Assembly (NCBI GenBank): GCA_037176705.1
Contig: CM073885.1
Span: forward strand, 167,452,290-167,516,289
Reading direction: 5' to 3'
Source: Molossus alvarezi
Taxonomy: Eukaryota; Chordata; Mammalia; Chiroptera; Molossidae
DNA: 64,000 nt
Under the pieces are notes generated by a model. The model had not been told where the DNA came from. It saw only the letters and a list, made by a program, of their open reading frames with translations, and made no database searches. Positions 23,870 to 36,606 of this stretch are shown here, in pieces; the stretch's first letter is position 1; every line of letters begins with the position of its first letter. A program made the position numbers and the translations under genes.

Positions 23870-24245
23870 TGCATGAAGACATACTTTAGTGAAGGTGTAG
23901 GTGAAGTGAAAGGAACAACACGGGATGTTGAGACTCCGAGATACCAGTAACAATAGAAAATCTGAACTGCAGGGTCAAGGAGTGGCCCATGGACCGTCCG
24001 GTGAGGGCGGGTTGTGGGAAGGCCCCCAGAGGAGCAGGAGCTGTTGAAGGGTGCACAGACTGCCCTGGTAGAGAAGGTTGAGCAGACAGACAAACATACC
24101 CACATGATCTCTCCTCTCAGCCTTCAAACTCCAGCTCCCAATGGCTAAGCCCAGTAGAAAGCCAACAAGGGAAACACAGAGAAGAATGCAATCCATAGAG
24201 ATTTTCCCCCAGGATACAGAATAGGGCGTAGAAGGGTTTTCGGTC
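23870..24245 (-). repeat. LTR-like ancestral repeat, copy 1 (minus)
   Basis: The reverse complement contains CTATGGATTGCATTCTTCTC, TTGTTGGCTTTCTACTGGG and CAACAGCTCCTGCTCCTC, parallel to CTGGACTGCATCAACAGGCT, TTGCCTTTGGCTTCTAATTG and following blocks in the copy at 33060-33570. The family is familiar as an old mammalian interspersed repeat, but I cannot name it with certainty. Confidence 0.5.
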
Positions 24246-24330
24246 AGCAGAGTGACTTTGGTAAATCTCCTAACCTCTTTCTATGTTAGTATGATTATCA
24301 ATTAGAAAACCCTTCCAGCTTCTAGTGGTA
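24246..24330 (+). repeat. MIR fragment (plus)
   Basis: CAGAGTGACTTTGGTAAATC then TCCTAACCTCTTTCTATGTT resembles the MIR core. Confidence 0.4.
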
Positions 24331-25645
24331 GAGATCTGGCTATAGTGACTTAAAAAACTAAGGAAAAACCATTTTCTTATAATAAAAGTTCTAGAGATAA
24401 ATGATTCCTGGCATCATTTTCCTGGTTCAAGAAGGCCAGAACCAAATCTTTGCCTCTCCTAACACATTCTGGGCCTGGTGCTCCCCCAGAAACCCTCTCT
24501 AGGCAATTCAAAAAACTAAAAAATAGAAAATTGGGCAGATGGCAAAAAGAGGCTTGACCAGAAGTACCACCTAAGAATCTCCAAATGTACCTCAGTTTCC
24601 TAAGAAATATACCATGACAAGATACTCAGTGGAAGTTTATATGGGGGGGGGGGAGAGGTGGGCCAAGCTGGAGTGGGTGGGGAGGAAGGGACTCTTACAA
24701 TAATGTCACCATTTAAAATGTTTTAATCAAAAAAGAAAGAAAGATTAATAAGATTATCAAGCTATAAGAATTTGTGATTTTTAGACACTTGTGCAACATT
24801 CAGGCTATTAAAAGTGAAGGATTTTGAGAGAAGGATTATGAAGGAGTGGAATTGTAAAGATTTCTTGGCCATGCTGAGCCCCACCTACCACCAAAGGGAA
24901 ACGGTGAAATGAGCTTCAAAGAGACCCTCAGTGAGCTCATGTATGTGTCCTACAGTGAGAGCTCACAGGACTACGTCTGTCATGTGCATCAGGTGTCTAA
25001 ATGTAGCTGGCAGTGGCTATTGACCAGCAGGAGCAGGCAGAAGGAAACAGTGGCCAGGGACTGGAAAACACCCGCATGTCTCCCTTGAGAGGTGCAGCAA
25101 AACTATGCAAACCCTGGAGACAGAATATTCTACTCATGAGTGATGTCAGCCTGATGGTTTATAAAAGGTTCCCCCAAGGTGGTTTTGCCAGAATTGAAGG
25201 GACCCTAAAGCAAGAGGACTCTAAAACAGCCTTCTGAAAAGCCGACAGATTTTTAAAACTCGGTAGACCCAGAGAATGGAAACACAACTCAAATAAGATT
25301 GTTCTTTGTCAGCTTTCTCTTTCCTTCCCCAGACTCTGATGCCAGACGGACCAGAAACAGTTGCAAAGGGAGGAGTTGAGGGATAGAAAATGCCAATTTA
25401 TCTGATGAAGCCTTCTAAAGCTGGTCTCTACTACGAGAAGGAAGGAAACACTACTTTAAGTTTGGGGTTTTGACTATCATATAAAATTAAGCATTTAGAT
25501 CACCAAAACAAGACTGGATTTTGTCACTTAAAGTGATCATTATATTATTGACTTACCTAAAGTAAGCAGGAAAGAAATGAGGCCACCTGGAATTTTTATT
25601 CATTTGTAGAAGATTTAAAGACTATGGAAGACAAAAATCTATTTT
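24331..25645. other. No gene recognised; poly(G) tract
   Basis: Contains an 11-base G run at 24643-24653 followed by G-rich sequence, possibly a decayed L1-type 3' tail. No supported exon. Confidence 0.4.
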
Positions 25646-25861
25646 ATTTTTTAAATATGTTTTTACTGATTTTAGAGAGAGGACGGGTACAAGAGAGAGA
25701 GATAGAAACATAAATGAGAGAGAACATCGATTGACTGCCTCCTGCCCACCCTCACCAGGGATCGAGTCCTTAACCCAGGTTTATGCTCTGACCGGGAATC
25801 AAATTAGTGTCCTCTTGGTGCATGGGATGTTGCTCAATCCACTGAGCCACACTGAATGGTC
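25646..25861 (-). mobile_element. Ves-type SINE (minus)
   Basis: TTTACTGATTTTAGAGAGAGG, ACATCGATTGACTGCCTCC, GACCGGGAATCAAAT and CCACTGAGCCACACTGAATG. Diverged copy. Confidence 0.9.
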
Positions 25862-26499
25862 AATTTTATTTTTATTATATTAAAAAATGTATGCTTGTGT
25901 AATATACAGTTTTATTAGCTTTCGACTGGGCATTTTTCAGGGTTCTTTCAGTAAGAAAGAAGGAGGGAATGGATATGGACGGGGTGCCCAGAAGTCTCTC
26001 CCAAGAAACTCATCTGAAAATTGAGCAGGATGAAGTAGACCAGGGTCCTCAAATAAGACAACACAGCTGTAAAAATGCTATAAAAAATAAGTAAGCTATA
26101 AACATTTTAGTAAGAAGAGTTTGAGTATAGAGACTTATTTGGCTAGAACCAAATAAAAAGAGCTCAATTGGCTGGACATTTGAGTCCTGTAGAAGAATCA
26201 GAACCAGAAGTCCTTCCAGGCTGATGGAAGAATGAATGAAATGAGGTGTGTAAGCAAGATTGTACACTCATGAAATTAGGAAGAAAAACACTGCAACTGT
26301 GGCTTGTATATGCACCTTTTATACAGCTGAATGCCTACATAGCAAGGACCAAGATTGCCTTACAGCTGTGACCTGGACCAAGCCATTCATGTGAGTGAGA
26401 ACAGTACGTTTGAGATCTCTAGTATCATGGCAATACAGGAACCTTGAAACAATAAAACACTTGACTGTAGAATGGGGGGGGGGGGGCTAAGAACAGTAA
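25862..26499. other. No gene recognised; G run
   Basis: No feature recognised. A run of about 14 G lies at about 26474-26487. Confidence 0.4.
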
Positions 26500-27600
26500 C
26501 CTAAAACTACTACTCAGGGGAGAATCATGAGAGAGAACTCCAAATTAACATAAGCTCACAGAATAAAGCTCTAAAGCATAAGGAAGTCTAATGATAAGAG
26601 AAGCAGTAAACAAAATTTCAATTGGGAAATATAACCTTGGTGAAGTAAAAAGAAAAAAGAAACAATTTAAAATAAGTTCAAAATAGGTATATTAAAGAAT
26701 TGAATTTTATTTTAAATTTCCAAGACTATGATTCAAGAAAAACTGAAAACAGTCATGAAAATTTTAAATAAAATCCATTTCTAAGTTGAACATGGTTGAA
26801 AAGAGAATTAATAAATTAGAAGATATTATTAAGAAAGTAACTCAGAATACAACACAAAGACAAAAAGATTTTAAAATATGAACGAATAGTTACAATATAT
26901 AAAGGGTAGATTGATGAATTTTAACATATGCCACTATGATTTCTAGAACACAGAAAATAAATATTTAAAAAGCAATATTCAAAGAATATAGTGGTTGAGG
27001 ATATTTTTTATTTGAATAAAACCATGACTTCAAATTTAGCATGTAAAACATTATACACACAGGTGTGCACCAAATGAAACAAAAAACTAAAGACCTTAAT
27101 GTGTCATAGAAAAAATGCAGGATATCAGGGAAAACGGAATATTTTGAAAGCATTCAGAGAAAAAGCACAAAGTACTTATGAAGTTTTAGAAACATAAACT
27201 GACATTAGAATTCTCCCAAGACTATAGATACCAGATGACAACAAAGTTTGAAAAATGCTGAAGGATTGTAGCAGTCACACTAGAATTTCATGTTTCAGAT
27301 AAGGTGTGAGGGAGGGTTAAATAAAGACATCATCAGTCATACAGAATTTAGGAATGTTTACTACCCATAGGTTTTCCAATAAAAGAAACAATTCCTTGGT
27401 AATTATTTAAGGAAAAAGAAAAGTTTATCCCAAAGGGAAAACGAGAATGCACAAAACAATGGTGACTAAAGAAACTGGTAAACTCTTCTATAAATTTACT
27501 ATAACTCCAAAATATTACCCAGTTTTAAATTTGTTTTAAAAAGTTAGAACTGAAATCTGGAAAGGAGTGTTCAGAAGGTAGTTGTATGTGCTAAATTCCT
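26500..27600 (+). repeat. Degenerate L1/HAL1-like ORF1 region (plus)
   Basis: A-rich coding-strand bias and motifs of old L1/HAL1 ORF1: TTTCTAAGTTGAACATGG, AGAGAATTAATAAATTAGAAG, GAAAGCATTCAGAGAAAAAGC, AACAATGGTGACTAAAGAAAC. No intact frame. Confidence 0.5.
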
Positions 27601-27669
27601 TCTCATTTCAGAAGAAAATAGATGTACCCAATTACTTTAGGATTTGTTTGAGAAGTATTATGTATGAAT

Positions 27670-27830
27670 GTATTTTTTCATCATTTTATTGTGGTAATAT
27701 ATACATAACAAAATTTATCATTTTAAACATTTTTAAGTGTAGAGTTAAGTAGTATAGTCACATTGTTGTGCAACCATCACCATCATCGATTTCCAGACAC
27801 TTTTCATCATATAACAGGCCAAATAATTCT
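27670..27830 (-). repeat. Old L1M 3' fragment (minus)
   Basis: TTTTATTGTGGTAATATATAC, TTATCATTTTAAACATTTTTA, TTGTTGTGCAACCATCACC and ATCGATTTCCAGACACTTTT match a very common antisense L1M pattern in mammalian genomes. Confidence 0.75.
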
Positions 27831-27857
27831 GGAGAAAAGGCAAAAGTTTTAATTCTA

Positions 27858-28092
27858 TTTTTATTTTATTTTATTTTTTTCCATTTTTTGTTCAGACAGA
27901 GCGGGAGGGAGAGAGAGGAAGAGAGAGAGAGAGAAACATCAACGTGAAGGGACACATCGAGTGGCTGCCACCCGCACGACCAACCAGGGCCAGGGACAAA
28001 CTGCAACCAAGGTACATGCCCTTAGCGGGAACCGAACCCGGTCTCTCTGTACCACAGGCCGACGCTCCAATCGCTGATCCAAACCAGCCAGG
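27858..28092 (-). mobile_element. Ves SINE (minus)
   Basis: Poly(T)-rich tail, (GA)n, GGGACACATCGAGTGGCTG, GCCCTTAGCGGGAACCGAAC and CAAACCAGCCAGGGC. Duplications GCAAAAGTTTTAATTCTA (27840-27857) and GCAAAAGTTTTAGTTCTA (28093-28110) differ at one base. Confidence 0.94.
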
Positions 28093-28110
28093 GCAAAAGT
28101 TTTAGTTCTA

Positions 28111-31100
28111 ATAGACGAGGGGAAGGCATGCCAAGGACACCTGAGGTAAATGTACACATTTAAAAGGCAGTGAATAAGGTCACAGTGAAAACGTATCACA
28201 GGGGTACATTTTTTTGTTTTTTTTTTCTTTTTGGTTTCTCTCCATTGACTATGAAAACATGTCAAGTTTGTTAAAGGCACAGAACAAAACAAATGAGAGT
28301 AGAAATGAAAATTTAAAAATTGCTTAGAGTGAAGTTAATCATAAAAGTTATGGGTACACTGTTGAACTAAAAGTAAAAAGTGATGCATTAAAGGAGCAGC
28401 ATAAAATTAATTTTGGAAACGTAATTTTAGAACTTAATAGTTAATTGAAAATGAGTGAGGGATGATAAAGAAGAGGAACAATGAAAGATTACCCTAAGCC
28501 TTTTTAATAACTTGGGAAATGGTGGTATGATAAGGAGAAACTTAAATGTCTGAAAGAGGAGTTGTTTTCAAGTATTCTATTAAACTATCAAGAAAGTGTA
28601 TTTCCAGCTACTTTAGGAATGTGAACCGAGCAATCCTTCACCAGAGCTAGGGTTTGTTTGCAATTATTTCGGCTTTTTTCTTTTTTCTTTTTTTTTTTTT
28701 AGCCTTTGCTCTGGGATTCCAATGCAGTCACCTACCACAAAAGACTCTGGAAGCTGAGTGTTTGGCAAGACTCCTGGTGAAGGAAGCCCAGACTCAAACA
28801 TTAAGAGACATGTCAGCAAACAGTTTTACTTCCTTTTGGTCATTTGGGTAACCAGAGTAACAGGAAGACTAGGGTGGTTTTTCGTTTGTTTGTTTTTTGT
28901 TTTTCATTTTCTTTTTAATTGAAGCCTCATGAAAACTAAATTCTTAAATTTTGCTTTATTGGAGAACACGCGCGCGCACACATACACACAAAGGAAGAGC
29001 TAAGTGCCCCACAAGACAGGCAACTAACCAGAAAGTAAAAGTTAGGAAACGTGAGTGAGGGATAGTCCGGAAGCTTACATACAGACACAGATGTAGATTA
29101 TAGAAAATGTGCAACACTTCCTTCTTCAAAAAATTATACTATAGGAAAGGAAAAGAAATTAGTCTTAATCCTGTACTTGCATTTCAGCACAGTAAAAGTA
29201 TCCGTTGCACCATCGAGTAGGGCTCAACTGTGGACACAGAAGGGTGAAAGTCATGTGTCTGTGTTAGGACACTGTCAGCACACAGTCGGATAGACTGCTC
29301 TCATTGGTCTTGATTAGGAAAATGGCTGGAAGGAAGGAGTTCAAGCTCGATGAGTACATCTGTTTGATCCCACAAGTGTCCTGCAAAATATCTCTCTGCC
29401 CACCACACATGGAGGTTCCCAAACCAGCTTTTCCCCTGCTCACACCATACATTTGGGGAAATGTGCAAAATAATAATAACAATAACAATACTTTAAAATC
29501 CGAGTTTAGCTCTCCACAGTATCCCTAACGGAGTCACTTTGGTCTCCGTGTCCCATCCCGTCAGGGCACATGTCCAGTCTTCCACCATAAAGCCAATGTG
29601 GGAAGTGACAGGCACAGATTATTTTTTATTGGCAGATAGAATTAAATAAGAGAGTATGAATGTATAACAATTGAGAATTAGCAGTTCTTCTGATCGTATT
29701 TGCAATGTATATGCCTCCAGCCAGAAGCTAACCTCTATATCATTTTCAGAATATGGAGAAGTTGAATGTTTCTAAGTCAACAAGACAGGATGTAGTTGGA
29801 GTCACCAGTAACTGACCCTCAGAGTTGCCCTAAAGAGTCACTGTGTGGTTTTATGTCTATGTGCATGTATCAGAATTGTTTTCCTGTGACAACAGCAGTG
29901 GAGGTTATTTTCACAGCAAAACTGGGCTAATTAAATTGAAAGTAGTTCAAGTCCACCTCCCTTCCCCAGGACACATACTACCACAGTGACTCACCACTGC
30001 ACGCGACAGTCACCAGGGGTACTGCTTCCTGTGTACTCCTGGGCTGCTATTCCTTGCACGCCCATTTTGATATCCAAATGTGTCTTTAATCCTAAAAAGT
30101 AGAAGGAGGAGGAAAATACATTTTCACATTTAAAAAATAAATATCTACAGGGTCTTTCAAAAAATGCAGTTGAAATTGAACACTGAACAATTTATTGATG
30201 TTTCTTTCTACCCTCACTATATTCTGCATCAAACATTTTACAGACTCATAGCTCTAGACTCCTTTGGAAAACGTGATATCCAATAGCATCTAATTCTAGT
30301 GTGTATTTCTCTGGGCCACTGTTACCCTGTGGTAGAAAAAAGTTCCTTTCATTTCATGCCTTGAACTTACCTAGTTTCCTCCTTTCCCATCTCTATTCAG
30401 TTCAGAAATAACTGCAATCATGATATCACCCAGCAAAAGAGCTGAGATGTGAAAAGTATAGAACACATTTTTGTTTTTTAAATGACAAAAAGAAGGACAA
30501 AAAAGGAATTTGTGAGAATAATGGAGTTTTGTCTTGGACAAAACTTTGGTGTTACATGTTTTTCATTTTGCTTTTATATCCAGCTAGAAATCATCTAGGA
30601 ATTGCTTTCTACTCTTATTATTATCACCTTCATATCACCTGTATTTATATATATGGGACATTCATTTTTACTAATCATCCCATGGAAGAAAAAAATAGGC
30701 TTAAATAAGAGAAAAAGGCTAAAATGATCAGATATAAACATCCCAAAGGTATGTTTATCACATATTTATCAGGTTTAAAATCCCAAATGTGTTCTCAATG
30801 TAGTATAGGCTCCATATGCAGGTGGATTATGATTTTAGATGATAGTATATGGAACATAATGAATCTGATAAACAGCAAGCAATAATTCATAAAGACATTC
30901 TAAAATTAACATTAAAAATATATTGTGTAAAATGATTAAAATGAATAATGAATAACAATAAAAATATTATAAGTAAACTTCATACCTCAGAATACTAAGC
31001 AGTAAATATGTGTATATTCATTGCCTTTTGATCATTAGACAAAGGCTTTACTGCCAAATAAAAATGTGCATTCTGAAATACAGAAAAAAAAAAACTTTAT

Positions 31101-33059
31101 AAAAGAGTATGGTTATTACAAGCAAAAGACATCATCTTGAGGCATATTAATAATTTTGTTATACTTATTTAACAAATTTCTTCTAATATAATATTAGACT
31201 TAGAAGTTTTGTGTGTGGTGCTCTAGTTCTCCGTTACAGATTGTAGGATCGAAGTAACAAATTATGAAAAAAATTAGACCTTTCAAGCATAATAGAAACC
31301 ATTTATTACATACTTGAAATGAAAAGGCTTTGTTAAGAAAGAATGAGTATTATAGCTCTGTTCCACTATTTACAATCTAATATGAGTTTGCCTCTTATTC
31401 AAGCTCATTAGTTGATTTTTAGTGCCTGGAACAAGCAGCCTAAATTTAATTACAAGTGTATTTTACAAAACATTTCCCAACCACTAGACATGACTCCCCA
31501 GAGTAAAATTATAAATTCAACACTCATATATGTGAAATGACACAAGTTGTGTTACAATTCAAATATCTAAAACCCGATCTTTTGTTATTGGTAATAGCAA
31601 ATAAGTTTCTAATGGTAGGAATCAGAGATTATCTTTGAGTAAAATAAAGAAAACAAAGCAAATGCTTTTTCTCATAAACTAATCTTAGTAATTTATGCCA
31701 CATTTTTAAAATATATTTTATAATTATATAATTCAAACTCAACCCCAAACTAAATTTATTGACACGTCACAACATACTTTATTTATAAGGGTCATGTCAG
31801 CCCAACGATTTTGTTTGTTTGTTTGTTTATGCATCTTCCTATGTTGGCTTGAGTCACTGTGAAAACAGAAAGTCCACGGAACTCTTTGTGGTTAATCTCA
31901 TCACTCTTCTGTGAAAGTGTATTACACTCTGTGATTTCCAAAGTGAGCAAAATGAATAACATTTTAACTGGACTTTGTGCCCCTGCTTTTGAAATCCATT
32001 TATAGGTACAAAGATTACTTGTGAAATGCTACTGGAACCAACCAAAATCTTAAATGTCTTAATTTAAAACTCATTCTACCTACATGGTCGACTGTCTTGC
32101 ATTGTTCCTTCCAATTCCTCAGTACAGTGGAAGATAAAAGAAAGGTAGAATAAACAATATAAAAACAAGCTAAAAATGTACAGAATGCTGGGGGATCAAA
32201 GTAACCAATACTGTAAATGCACATAGAATCCAACTTTACAAACCTATTTCTAAGGCTTGAAGCAATACTCTGAACAATTTAGAAAGATCTAAGAACAAAA
32301 TCTGCATACAAATCTTCAAGTTCAATTTAGGTAACATTCTATGAGAAGATATGGGATTTTTCAAAGTGGAAGCCCTAGAGTAGATGATTCAAGTTTACGA
32401 GTCTAGAATGACAGAATCAAAGATTGCTGGCATCCACGTATCACTATAGTGAGGGCAGGGTCGTGAGGTTAGAAGGAGGTCTTGAGAGAACATGATTCTG
32501 AGAGGCCCCAGGAGTGGTCTCAGTTAGACTTGTGCAAACAAAGGCATTACCACTGGCTCTAGAAAGTTCTCTCTTCTTCAGACTCTCATTCAGTTTGATT
32601 CATATTACAACTTGCTGCTGTAGTAATTTTGTAATTAGTTTGAACATAGCTGTCTTATAACCCTCTTGTAGATAATGATCAAGTCTAATTTGCCCTTGCA
32701 TTTTCTTTCTATGTATATTCTTTTCCTTGGAGGAAAAAATTTGCATAACAACTAGAATATGAAATGTTGGTAGTCTGAGTAAAATAAAAATTGCTTAAGC
32801 TAACATGAATAATATTTTGCATATTACTTACTCAGTTAGCCATAACTGTACTTGATTAAACTGTCTAATAATTTTAACATGCCTTTATAATTAAGCTCAT
32901 ATTAATCCTGACAATAGAGGGGGAAATTCAGCATCCATTCTTCTCATTTTAGCCCCTGACCCCACTAGCCGATCAAATGAAATGTTCGACATTAGGAATT
33001 TTAGAAAGAGACTTATTTGTTAGTATGCAGTGTCAACACCAGGAATACGACACATTCTG
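28111..33059. other. AT-rich desert, nothing supported
   Basis: About 5 kb of AT-rich sequence with poly(T) runs, a (CG/CA) patch at about 28969-28990 and a (TTTG)n at about 31812. No exon, RNA gene or recognisable repeat. 30148-30168 repeats the motif seen at 14220. Confidence 0.4.
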
Positions 33060-33457
33060 CCCCCTCCTCGCAGCACATATTCTGTTTGCCCTCCACCCCC
33101 ATATTTATTCCCCACCCTCCCGCCCAGGCTCTGTGGCTGGCATGCCCACCTTCCTGGACTGCATCAACAGGCTCCCTTGCCTTTGGCTTCTAATTGAATT
33201 CAGCCAGGGGATGCACTGGTAGCGATCAGAGGGCAGAAGGAGAAGGACAGTACTTTTCCCTGGCCCCTCCTTCCAGGGCCAGTGCAGACTGGCTGCGTCC
33301 CTCTAAGACAGCCTCTTACAGGGCGCCCTCCTCCACTACTGGTGTATGTTTGCACTCAGGAAAGAGCTCTCTCCTCATGCTCCTTCAGCTTCCTACTGTT
33401 ACTTGTCCTGGTGCACTGCCTCGTCCCCTGTCATATTCCCTAAGCTTTGCCTTTACT

Positions 33458-33490
<33 letters not shown>

Positions 33491-33570
33491 AAAAACCTTT
33501 AATAAACCCTCCTCAATAAACCAAATTGACTATGTCATCTGTTTTTTGCCAGAACCCTGATTAAACACTC
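33060..33570 (+). repeat. LTR-like ancestral repeat, copy 2 (plus)
   Basis: GC-rich body (CTGGACTGCATCAACAGGCT, GACTGGCTGCGTCCCTCTAA) ending in TTTAATAAACCCTCCTCAAT, GTCATCTGTTTTTTGCCAG and AACCCTGATTAAACAC. The AATAAA near the 3' end suggests LTR-type polyadenylation. An (AC)n microsatellite has expanded inside it at 33460-33489. Confidence 0.6.
33460..33489. repeat. (AC)n microsatellite
   Basis: Fifteen AC units without interruption. Likely length-polymorphic. Confidence 0.97.
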
Positions 33571-35548
33571 CCTTCAAACTCTTGATTTTAAGGAAGAAGA
33601 CTCAAAAGTGGTGTTCTGTGGGGGTATAGATCCCCTAAGCACAGGAACGAGGTGGTCCTGGGGGTGCTATCTTCCTGAACTCGTTTAGATACCCGATCCG
33701 ATAAAGAAACCTCATCATTATTGTTCACTTGAAAGAGTCAGAGAAGTTGGTATCCAGGCTCAGCGGATGCTCACAACCGCCCCACCAGTCTGCTTTGTTG
33801 AGAGGTCCTTGTGCCTCCACATGCTTTGTTTGTGAACATCAGAGAGAGACAAGAAGTAGCAGTTCATTTCATTGAACTGTGTGCAGTGATGGGGCCATTT
33901 ATGCCGGTGTAGATATCTGACTCCACGCTTGTGTGCATGGCAGCCTCTGATTCTAATCATCTTCAAGATTAGCATCTTCCATGAAGATCTCATCTCATGA
34001 CATGATCCCATGATGAAGTGAGAACAGTTATATTAATTGACAGTATATCATCTAATAATATAAATGGCCATTACTTTTTAATACAACTGGTCAGTTACAA
34101 CTATCCCATTTAATTGTAAGGGAAAAAAAATCCATGCAGTGTTGTTTTCAGATGATGAACCTGACTGAGGATAATACATATTTGGTATGTTTCCCAAAGT
34201 CACTGATCTAATAAGCATCACCATTGGGATATAAACCAAATCTGTTGGACTATAAATAATATTCTCTTAAATATTAACCCTCATAATTAGCCTCTTGGTG
34301 AATATGTATCAAAACAATAGTTCATAAAGCTATTCATTGTACTAGATCCTGTAAAAATAGTCATGTTTTTATAGCAGCATGTAAATCGTTATCTGATTCT
34401 GATTAGAACCTGGAATACAATATGTGTCAATTCTAATTGAAGGACATTATCAGATAATTTGCCTCAATTTTTCTTCTTTAATGGTGTCATTGTCTAAAAT
34501 CTTAGACCATGATCTCTGAATTCAGTATATAAGAAGTGGGTAGGAATCCAATTATTTTCTTCACTTCTCATTGGTACTTTAAACAACAGTGTGTCTGTTG
34601 TCCTACAAAAACAAATTCTGCTTTTCCTTCATTTGCATTTTCTTTGTGGACAAAAAGCAAGTTTTGTAGCTCATGTAAAGAAGGGAAAACATAGTTGTGC
34701 TATGTGAATATGGATCCAGTCCCGTCCCCCCCCCCCCCCATTTTCTTTTCTTTTTAAAACATGACTCTGCTGCTTCTTTTGTTGATTTTCTCCCAGACAC
34801 TTCGGGAGGTTAGCGTCTCCTCTCTCAGCAGTTCATTAAGGAGGCTTCTAGCATTTGGCTGCTGGCTGGGGTTGCTAATAGGAAAAGTCATTTCACTGTC
34901 TCATCTGCTACATTGTTTCCACTTTGGGTTAACCAGTGACCCAAAATGTTTAAAACATATTAAACAGTTTAGGTTTAAAGTAGGTGTTAAAGCTTCTTCT
35001 GTTAGTTTCTCAGTTATGAGGCTAAGTACTGTTAATGGCTGTGTCCCTTGCACTCAGGACAATGTTTGGCACAAGGGTACTTTAAAAAATAATAATAAAA
35101 CAAATAATAAAGATACAGTTTTTTATTTTTAATGAAGTTGTTTTATGTGTTGATGATATAAGGTAGGCACAGCCTTTCACTCTTCCTGGTTCAGGAGTGA
35201 AAGGTACAAAAATAGGCATTGCTTTGTGTTTTAAGAAATAAAATGTGCTGGGTGTATATTTATTTAGTCCTTAACAGAAAAGTTATAACGGCTGTTCTGA
35301 TACTGCGTGATAGAAGACCTAGGAGAGGTCATTGGGCCACAGAAGAAAGGAACCGAGATCATTTTAAAAGTGGGATGAGATTTGAAAAGTGTCTTCAAGC
35401 GTCCGAGAAACGTTCCTCCCACTCTTCCCGGAAAGAGCACTGGTAGCAGACAGGCACAGACGAGCATCCCTGGGAGAGTTTAGAGGTTCTGATTGACGCA
35501 GCTCACTATAAATGTGATGTTTCCTGAGTGGCTCCTGCTTTACCTTTT
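33571..35548. other. No gene recognised
   Basis: Mixed AT-rich unique DNA with a C run at 34726-34739. Open frames on both strands are short and without family resemblance. Confidence 0.4.
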
Positions 35549-35793
35549 ATTTTATGTTAATCCTCACCCAAGGATATTTTTGCATTGATTTGTAGGTAGA
35601 ATGGAAAGGAGGGAGGGAGAGAGAGAAACATCGATGTGAGAGAGATACATCAATTAGTTGCCTCTCACATGGACCCAACCAGAGCTAGGAAATCAAACCT
35701 ACAACCCAGATACATGCCCTTGACCGGGAATCAAACCTGGGACCTTTCAGTCCTTGAGCTAACACTCTAACCACTGAGCCAAACTGGCCAGGG
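35549..35793 (-). mobile_element. Ves SINE, hairpin-tail subtype (minus)
   Basis: AATCCTCACCCAAGGATA tail complement, ATCGATGTGAGAGAGATAC, GACCGGGAATCAAACC and CCACTGAGCCAAACTGGCCA. Perfect 17-bp duplication CTCCTGCTTTACCTTTT at 35532-35548 and 35794-35810. Confidence 0.96.
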
Positions 35794-36500
35794 CTCCTGC
35801 TTTACCTTTTTGAATTTAGCAAAATCTGCAATGTACACCATGTCATATCTGCATTTCTCTGTATATAATAATGTTTTCCAAAATTCTTTTAGTATAATCG
35901 ATGCCCCCAAATTAGATATATTTCTATCATTTTACATATTCTGTATCATACCATTTTTATACAAACCCTTTCAAATAAAACCAATCTAAAGGAGTTTGAC
36001 ATAAAAAGTATGCTATCAGAAAAACGTGAAAAGCCAACTGACAAATAACAGAACCTTAATAACCTGTTAGATAATATGATATATGTAATGGTTTTACATA
36101 TTTATAATAAGAGTCCAAGATGAAGAGAATCAGAATTGGTCATATAAATATTTAAGGACATAAGCCTGAAACATGACTTAATTTAGTGAAAACCATCAAC
36201 TTATATATGAAAAAAACTCACCAAACTCCAAACAAGCAAAATAAATATGACAAAAACCATATCTAAACATGTCATTGTAAAATTGCTAAAAACCAAAATT
36301 GAAGGGACAATAAAAAATCTTAAAGCTACTGATGAATAAAAAATACTCATTATATGCAAAGAATGCATATGAAGTCTGACTTCCTGTCAGAAGCAATAGG
36401 ACAAATACACCATGGACAAAATCCAAAGGGATGAAAGAAAAAAAGAAACTGTTGATAAAAATATTCAAAGCAAAGGAGAAATAAATACATTTTAGATAAA

Positions 36501-36535
36501 CACCCCCCCCCAACACACACACACACACACACACA
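36501..36535. repeat. C-run plus (CA)n microsatellite
   Basis: A run of nine C, then AA and about twelve CA/AC units; inside the old L1 ORF1 remnant. Confidence 0.95.
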
Positions 36536-36606
36536 AATTTGTCACCGGAAGCCATGTACTATAAGAAATGCAAAAGAATATGATACAGGCTAAAGATAAA
36601 TTATAC

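Noticed and set aside
28654..28851. 65-codon plus frame as an exon
   Set aside because: Starts in poly(T)-rich sequence, which gives the F-rich start; no domain, and no clear donor site at its end.
33440..33500. CRISPR-like or tandem array
   Set aside because: Simple dinucleotide repeat in vertebrate DNA; no spacer structure here or elsewhere in the window.
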